This document shows, in pieces, positions 57,372 to 64,000 of a stretch of DNA of 64,000 bases. This stretch comes from Chalciporus piperatus (taxonomy: Eukaryota; Basidiomycota; Agaricomycetes; Boletales; Boletaceae). The translations under genes were made by a program, and so were the position numbers. The stretch covers positions 434,001 to 498,000 of the forward strand of contig JBBPTG010000001.1 in NCBI GenBank assembly GCA_038093975.1. The letters run 5' to 3'. Below the pieces are notes generated by a model. It ran no database searches. It was not told the DNA's origin and worked only from the letters and a program-made list of their open reading frames with translations. How positions within the stretch are numbered: position 1 is the first letter of the stretch; the number at the start of each line of letters is the position of its first letter.

Positions 57372-58187
57372 TCACCGGTAGCGGCGAAGGCTGAGCGTGT
57401 TGTGCTTCTTCCAGGTAGAGCGAGCCGGCGTGTGGTTGTGCTTGTGACCCTTGCCCAATCCCCGGTTCTGAGGGAGGACCATGAGTCAGTAATGCTCTCG
57501 CGGACACAGAAACAAAACAGACCTGTTTGCCGATGCTGGTGAGCCCACGAGCCTCGCGGCGCTTGTGCACTGGCTTCGTGATCCAGTTAATGCGAGGGTC
57601 TCGGCGAATCTACCGCGAGGCGTCAGTCTCATGGAAAGCATAATGTCAAAAGTACTCACCGCCTTGTGGTTGGGATCCACCAAAATAACTTCGTAGTATT
57701 TGTAGACACCATCTTGGTTGATCCAGTAGGAGTTGAGAACACGGAGGTTACCACAGCGGCGACCAACACGCTCCTCTGCAACACTCCTCAAGCCACGTTG
57801 GGGCTTGAGTTGGTTAACACCCTGGCGAACGGGCTTGCCGAAGGTAGCACCTGGGAAGTCTCGTCAAGAACGCATCAAAAGGTCGCAGATAGCCAGGATT
57901 TACCCTTTCGCACAGGCTTTTTGCGGTTACCCCGCCTGACACGAACACGGTAGACGACGTAGCCTTGCTTGGCCTTGTAGCCTAGGCGGCGAGCCTTGTC
58001 TGGGCGAGATGGGCGAGATGCTCGGTGGATGACGTTCAATTGACGGTACTCCCAGCACCTGCAGGGGCAGTTTGTAACTAGGTCGACGGGAACATGGTCT
58101 TGCAACATACCGAACACGGAGGAGGAATCGCAGCACGTCGGACTGCTTTTTCTTGTACAACTCACTGACATACTTGTATGCGCCCAT
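57372..58187 (-). CDS. RPL15: 60S ribosomal protein eL15
   Basis: Large-subunit ribosomal protein. Exons 58111-58187, 57904-58058, 57660-57850, 57523-57609 and 57372-57467 give 201 residues. The fingerprint is continuous: [95 protein letters not shown], and [20 protein letters not shown]. Confidence 0.97.
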
Positions 58188-58637
58188 CTTGAGGCTGGAT
58201 GATGAGGATAGTCAGTATTATGGTTGTACCAACAGAGGTATCCAAGAAACGAAACGGCATCCACCCTCGTCTGTGAGACCAGGAGCGATTTCACAGGAAT
58301 AGCATGGGTTTGGAACATCCGTTCGCCAGGCCAGACATCTGGAGAGACTGAAACGCACCTCTTGAGGGGGTCTTGACGCGATGTCTGCTGGGCGTGCTAC
58401 AGTCTTGAGAGGATGGAGGACTCGGAAATCGCCAGAGTCGCGGGAATTGCCGATGAGCCAGATATGGTAGTCCCCTGAGTGCTTGTCTACAACGAGCAGT
58501 TATTGTTATTGTCACCGTTATTGTGTGGACCGTCGTCAAGCTCCCTTTAGATCTCCGATACTTAAGAGTTGTAGGATGTGGACGACTCCTGCGATCTTTT
58601 TCTTCCATCCTAGTTGTCATTTCACATTGTCAACATC
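58188..58637. promoter_or_regulatory. Divergent promoter RPL15 / orphan gene
   Basis: 450 bp between divergent starts. It should contain the RPL15 promoter and a possible RPL15 leader intron. Nothing else is called. Confidence 0.4.
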
Positions 58638-60310
58638 ATGGCCTTTCGGGGAATCGACGACCTTCGCGGCTACATGAAAGATGCGACCCTCCCGAGGATA
58701 AAATACGGGGCGGAAGACCTTGGCCTCCCTCCCCCTGGACACAAGAGTCACCGCAACACAATATCAACGCGGTTTAGTAAGGACAGGCACTTGACAGCCA
58801 TCCACTGCCTCGGCAACAGCTTCGACAGCTTGGTGAACAATTGTGAGTCCGGAGACCTGCCCGTTCTACTCTTGCTCAATACACCACAGGGATCAAGTCA
58901 AATATACCAGATACGTCCCTTGGGTTAACGATAAGAGACGACGACGAAGCTGGGGAACTTATGACTGTCCCATCATCCTCGAGATTCAACGTAGCCTCGG
59001 CGTTACCTGCACCAGTGACAGATTTCAAGCGGTAAGCATAACTATTATAACCCTCACGCTTCTATGGAGATTCGATGAACCCGTCGTCTAGGTTGTGTAC
59101 CTGGGTTGATCATTTCCCTCTGAGAACTGTTCAACGTATTATACACATCATTTTCCCCCAATGCAAAGAGTGGGGCTTTGTAACAGAATCGCAACCAGAC
59201 CGAGATGATCGCATCCTCAAGCAATTTTACTTTACTCGAAGAGGTAGTCCACCTACCCCTGAAATTGCTTCAAATTCTGTGCTTGTCGTCTGTCAGCCTC
59301 CATGGGTGCTCTCAACTGAAGATATGTGGCAGTTTACTGAACTCAAATCTGTGAGTTTGTGGTTTTTATTATTATTATCGAAGGCCTCTCAAATTTATTA
59401 TTCCAGCTCCCTCCGGGCGAGTCTCGTTTGCGCGGCAAAGAGCGCTTATGGAGCAAGGTAGTACTTTGCCTTCAGCATGCCTGGCTGAAAACTCACCTAT
59501 CCTAGCTATGGGACTTGTGTGCTCAAAAGCAGTGTTTCCATTTTGTAGTCACATCTTATCAGCAATGGGTATTTGGAGTCTTTTCTGATGGTACGTGTGC
59601 GAGCCTCATCTGGCTACTCCCGTCGACGTTGTTGTTAGGTTGGACGAAAGCATACATTTCCCCTCCAATCGATGCACGGGCCCAGGACCCTACGGCCATA
59701 CACGGTCTCTTATATTGGTTGGTATCAGCTCTGGAGGTCGATGATGGCTATTCGCCCCCCAGCGTAAGCCAGAGCTGTCGTTAACTAGAGGGACGTGCAC
59801 TCATCGGCGCAGTTAGCAGAACCAGTTCAATATCTCATGGGTCAGTTTAACGTACCACTACCTGACGCCTGTGGTCCGGATGCGGTATCCTTGTCGAGCT
59901 GGGCAGGAAAAAGCGATGGTAACACCACTTTGTTCGGCTGTCACCGAGGTCGTAATGCTGAACCGAACACAGATGTTCCGTCGTCCGCACATGCGAACAC
60001 ACTCGTTCCATTAGACACGACGGAGAAGGGCGACAACGACGCTCCAGCATCTGAGGCATATGTCAAGCCACCCAATCCAGCAGAGATCCGACAAATGGTT
60101 GAACAATGGCGCGCGACCCTACCAACACCAAGAGGAAGCACAATGGGCGTGCAGGCGACTTGCGACCCACTCACTAGGTCTGAAATTGATCTGATGTCTC
60201 CCTTGACGGATGATCTCCTCAAGGATGCCGCCTCTACTACGGCGTCAACCGAGTTCACAGAAGTTGGGAATATCAACGGCCACTGGCTCGCAAGCATTAA
60301 ACGAAGATAA
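58638..60310 (+). CDS. Conserved basidiomycete protein of unknown function
   Basis: Seven exons (58638-58842, 58890-59031, 59092-59350, 59407-59457, 59506-59590, 59639-59763, 59813-60310) give 454 residues. The ordered core (about residues 115-290) has EWGFVTESQPDRDDRILKQF, VLVVCQPPWVLSTEDM, SRLRGKERLWSKLWDLCAQK, and HFVVTSYQQWVFGVFSDGWT. I recognise this as a family met in Agaricomycete genomes without a known function. The last 170 residues are disordered. The last intron was taken as 49 nt (59764-59812) rather than a 25-nt alternative. There is no signal peptide or membrane helix. Confidence 0.75.
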
Positions 60311-60411
60311 TAATACAACAGAGCTACTTAGTGCTTAGCTCTATACGTCGTGACTTGCACCCGTCAAATCTAGTCGTAAAGTCATGCATGTACATCGTCG
60401 TTCCATCCCTG

Positions 60412-62558
60412 TCATTGCAAGCCCCTGTCCTCTTTCGACCGCAGTCGCAACCACGCAGTATATAAGAATAACACCCATGCAACGCATATGAACAAGGCCG
60501 AAAGCCGAGCGAAAAGGCGACCTCTAAACTTCTCCGAACGTCTACAAACATGGTGCGCAGGGTCCCAATCCAAGCTATTATTGACGATTGCGGAGTGTGG
60601 CAACAGTGGTGTGCGCTCAAGTGGTGTGGGAGCATTCAAAGTCCGTGAGCTGTCTTGCGTATCATTGAGGGGCCCGGAGTCAGAAGGTGGGTTAAAGATC
60701 AAATCGTTTGGGCAATATGGGTGCTGGTCTATTCCCTTCCGTCGCCGATCTAGACGAGTTAAGCCTGCTAGGCTGATGAAGTGTAAAACGTTCAAGAATA
60801 CAAATCCGTAAAGGAGATGCTGGATGCCGGATTCTGCTCCGCCGGGTGAATCTGGTCTGTATTTTGATTCGTCAAGCCAGACTCCGGCGAGCGTTTGGAA
60901 TATGGTAGAACCAGTTTGCTCGAGCTGCAGCAGCAAATTTTAATTTTCTTGGGACGCATTGAAACGCTTCGGAATACTCACAGCTTTGTGAAGACCCAGA
61001 GTTGTGGAAACATATTTCAAAGGCACGATAGTTGGCACAATAACAACCAGTAACACTTCACTAGTGTTAGGACGGTAATTGTTGGGAAAGAGGGAGCTTA
61101 CGTGGAGAAGGTCCGAAACCACAGGCGAAGGATACAACTCCCGGTAAAGCGCTTCGTGTCCATTGCGGTGGTGCCGCCAGCCAAGCGTAGCAAAACATAG
61201 TCATCAGAGAAGCAAGCATAAAGATTCGGACGGTAAATCGCGGGCGCTTGACGCGATCCACCAGGTATCCACTCTGGAACAGGTTCAATGGTAATCTAAA
61301 GGTTAAGGACGTGGCAGCTCACGGCAGGATATAGAATTATACTTCCAGCGAGAAGGTAGGATGCCTGAGTGGCGGCAGTGGCTTCGCTAAGATTGTAGCG
61401 TCTCTCTAGAATGTTCCTGGTGAAAATATGAGCACGAGAATGCCATCAGAATGCCACCCTTACGCTGCTAGGTGAGTGAATGGTGACCACAGCATGCCGC
61501 AAAGCACATTCAAGCCAATATATCTACGAATGGGTCAGAATAAACACGAAATAGTAAATAGATGAACTCACGCCCAAAATACATCGCCAAGCAGCGGCAC
61601 ATCTTTCAGATTTACACGGCGTTTCTTAGCTACCTTTTCGAGCGCCGTGGCCTCCGATAAACTGTAGACAGCCCTTCGCCTTGCTTCGTTCCGGACCTCG
61701 GATGCTTCAAGAGTCGTCCCGGATCCTTTCACCAACCAATGGGAGGCGGACATATAAATTAGGTTGATGACGAAGGAGAGGCACGTTAATGCGGTGGATA
61801 CATAAAACGGTGCGTGGCGTCCGAAAGCGACGGAAAGGGGGTACGAGGTGCGGGCGGACAGAAATGATGCAGCCTTGCCAACGACAAGCCCCAGGGCCAT
61901 CGACATCCCCAGTCCATGTGAGTTAAAGAACCGAACAATGATGGATTCTTGAATAACAGAGAGAGGACTGACACCGAGGCCATAGATAAATAGGCCAAAG
62001 GTCATCAAGCGCACATTGTCGTGCGTCTCCCCAATCAGAAGTAGCAGCTGACCTTGACTGACCGTGAGACATGGACCAGGGAAGGGATGATCCGGAACGT
62101 ACCGAGGAACACCACACCTGTCGCTAAAATGCTGGCCAGGGTGGTCCCAAGCTTACTCGCCAATAGTCCACCAACCAGGGGCGTCCAAGTACTGTTTAGG
62201 CTAAAGGCGGATATCAAAAGGCTGAACTCAGTGTTAGAAGTCCCGAGCTCTCGAGAGAGTCGGGACTTGAGTGGTCCGAGTGTGTATGATGCACTGTTCA
62301 AACGTAAGCATAAAGTATTTCAGAATGAAAAACCATGTACTAATGGCTCCCGACGCTCAACGAACAGGCGCACAGAAGTGCTAGACTCCGGATGAAAAAT
62401 GCTCTGGCTGGGGGTACCACTTGACTCTCCAACGATGCCTCAGTGTCGGATAGGTTGGAGTGAAGACTGCTGCTGCTTTCTAGAGGCCCTCCGAGACGGG
62501 TTGTATATGGCACATCGTTGAGAACCTTGCCAGTGTCTGGAGGAGGTTCGTGTGCCAT
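60412..62558 (-). CDS. Major facilitator superfamily transporter, MFSD1-like
   Basis: Eight exons (62341-62558, 62103-62293, 61572-62052, 61464-61523, 61323-61416, 61102-61273, 60982-61055, 60412-60924) give 600 residues. About twelve hydrophobic helices are readable, from FFIRSLALLCACSLSVGSHY to the last FARLSALFICVAWVLFLYTA. MFS loop motifs: YTLGPLKSRLSRELGTSNTEF, GGLLASKLGTTLAS, and SGYLVDRVKRPRFTVR. The segment TTLGLHKALEQTGSTIFQTLAGVWLD is typical of the MFSD1-like fungal group, which is thought to be lysosomal/vacuolar. The central cytoplasmic loop is long and basic. The substrate is unknown. Confidence 0.85.
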
Positions 62559-62830
62559 TGAGTTGTGTGGATGGGACGATGTCGCTTATCAGATAAAGTT
62601 TGACCTGATATAGTGATTACTAATATACCCGCTACCGAATCATCCCGAGTTGATCCCGAGGCAGCAAACACTGATCTCAAAGATATCTAGGAAATTGACA
62701 ATGTTATGCTCCAGTAGTGACTACTAAAACCCCGTAGGCCAAGAAAATGTCCCCTCCGAACCTGGCATTATACATAGAAGCTAGAGTGCTGTTGTTATAG
62801 TCCGACCAACAATTAATCCACACTTCTCCT

Positions 62831-63484
62831 TCATACTAGCCCGCGAGAATGACTTACGTAGCTTCGCTTGCTCGTCCGCAACCACATGCACGTCGCACCG
62901 AGTGTAAGAACACATAAGCCGAATTCAACCCACCCCACCGCCTCCACAGCGAGGGTTTCTCTGCAACTAGAGATGCTGCTTAGATCCTGGGGCTCATAGC
63001 ACGGCGAGCTCGGGTCCACGAACCCAGAGGAAGCTGATACCCAGTTGCAGTCGCCGCCTGTCCTGGTGCCATGCATCAGGCCCGCAGCGGCTCCCTGTCG
63101 AAGATCACACTTGAGTGCATGTTGTTACGGAACCGAGATGACCACTTACCCATAGCGTTGTGGTGACAACTAGCCATACAATAGAGCTCGCTATGCTCGC
63201 GAGAAAGTGCACGGCACCATCCACGATCCAAAGCAAGTAAGCTGTCCCAAACATGGTTGTCCAGATGGCATTGAACTCGAAAAGGATCAGTCTACTCTAC
63301 ACAGTTAGCAATCCTCGCAAGTGGGGACTCGCAGCACATACAGAGAATGATAACGGGCACTAGGCCAGTTGTGGTTCTCGTTTCCAGAGCTGATCAGGTA
63401 GGCCGCGAGCCCCAGCTCGGCCATCGCACAAATCGTTATGAGAACGAAAAGGAACGGGTGATAATGAGTTTTGATGTAAGGCAT
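62831..63484 (-). CDS. MARVEL-type four-helix membrane protein
   Basis: Exons 63342-63484, 63150-63291 and 62831-63094 give 182 residues. Four hydrophobic segments are seen: FLFVLITICAMAELGLAAYL, LLILFEFNAIWTTMFGTAYLLW, the VVTTTLWGAAAGLMHG region, and VGWVEFGLCVLTLGATCMW. The layout and the third-loop cysteines (CNW, PCYEP, SSCRE) fit fungal MARVEL-domain proteins. The first intron was ended at GAGTAG because the nearer GTGTAG leads to a stop. A last intron starting at GTAAGT near the 3' end is possible and would change only the final residues. Confidence 0.62.
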
Positions 63485-63736
63485 CGTCGGAAGTCTCGCA
63501 GAAGAGTTGGAATAAGTGTAGGTTAAAGACTGCGAGAAGATAGGGCGACAGAGGTATTGAAGGCCCCCTAGAGCGTGTCGTGGTCGTGACGTCCATGCGA
63601 AAAACACGAGGTGGTTAACGGGAAGCCATACTTCGTTCGGGAAAGCATGTGCGCCTCGAACAAGTCATACGGTGAATCCAGACAGGTGGCGACACGTGTA
63701 TTCGACGTGTCGGGCACAGCAGTTGTTTTGACAGGT
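63485..63736. other. 5' flank of the MARVEL-like gene
   Basis: 252 bp upstream of the MARVEL-like start. No gene is called. Confidence 0.35.
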
Positions 63737-64000
63737 TCAATTGCACTGATAACCATGATCGAAGGCGATGAACTTGTCACATTCATCAGGCTGTACCCTA
63801 GCAGGGACTAAGCGAGGATTCCCAGAAGTGTTATTCATCCACTCGGCTGCTAGAATTACATTGTCAATGCAAGTCTGGCTAGTTGCATGGCGCCCTCTCG
63901 TGTGTTGTTTCCTGGCACATCGAGATTAACTGGGAGGTGCGTGACTAGACACGTAACACTTACCGCCAATAAAACCTGAGGAATGCACAAAAATACAACC
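63737..64000 (-). CDS. Possible 3' end of a gene entering from the right
   Basis: Two minus-strand exons can be joined in frame: 63964-63975 (12 nt between CAG and GTAAGT) and 63737-63849. They would give the end of a protein (GAAEWMNNTSGNPRLV, then VQPDECDKFIAFDHGYQCN and a stop). The rest would lie beyond the window. I recognise no family and support is weak. Confidence 0.28.

Noticed and set aside
59764..59788. 25-nt intron in the orphan gene
   Set aside because: Far below the usual size. A 49-nt intron with the same donor ending at GCGCAG keeps the same frame and was used instead.
63568..63786. 72-codon minus-strand frame near the right edge
   Set aside because: It overlaps the possible exon of a gene entering from the right in another frame, and lacks any family signature.

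Overview
The window is nuclear DNA of a filamentous basidiomycete, most likely an Agaricomycete. Genes are dense on both strands. Nearly every gene is cut by GT-AG introns of about 45-65 nt, and three genes need a GC-AG intron. The proteins read as basidiomycete orthologues or lineage families: SSH4 with a SPRY domain, a seven-helix family ending in a MACRVFRN-type motif, an SPP1/CFP1 protein with a huge N-terminus, and a PASK-like kinase. I cannot name the genus. Exon models were built by hand; all intact multi-exon models keep frame to a stop.

Layout, left to right. 1-5300: 5' end of an eisosome PIL1/LSP1 gene, eIF4E, a 2.0-kb transposon, and the mitochondrial carrier MTM1. 5400-12700: VAM7, SNF4 (AMPK gamma), SSH4 and cytosolic Asp-tRNA synthetase. 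13200-20960: mitochondrial aspartate aminotransferase, a Ser/Pro-rich orphan, a seven-helix membrane protein and a divergent cytochrome P450. 21000-27130: ELP5, a membrane GNAT protein, a dienelactone hydrolase and TEF1. 27800-34900: PASK-like kinase, RPL32, a MEMO protein, a histidine-phosphatase protein, tRNA-Ser and LSM1. 35000-45000: SPP1 (COMPASS), STM1-like, complex I NDUFA5, mitochondrial bL32 and a thiolase ending in SKL. 45000-64000: amidase, SUR7/PalI-like protein, a RasGEF carrying its own G-like domain, SurE, GH16 glucanase, RPL15, an orphan, an MFS transporter and a MARVEL-like protein.

Most genes are single-copy housekeeping loci with compact divergent promoters and tight convergent ends. 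Several fall into shared processes: translation (eIF4E, AspRS, TEF1, RPL32, RPL15, STM1-like, tRNA-Ser, ELP5), mitochondrial function (MTM1, AAT, NDUFA5, bL32m), plasma membrane and endosome (PIL1, SUR7-like, SSH4, VAM7) and nutrient signalling (SNF4, PASK-like, RasGEF). I see no biosynthetic gene cluster.

The most unusual object is the transposon at 1987-3997. It has a perfect 9-bp target duplication, 20-bp terminal inverted repeats, and at each end a perfect hairpin whose arm sequence differs between the two ends. It carries the 5' halves of two convergent genes: a RecQ-like helicase on the minus strand and a conserved mushroom-type protein of unknown function on the plus strand. It looks like an internal-deletion derivative of a larger element and sits inside the divergent promoter of eIF4E and MTM1.
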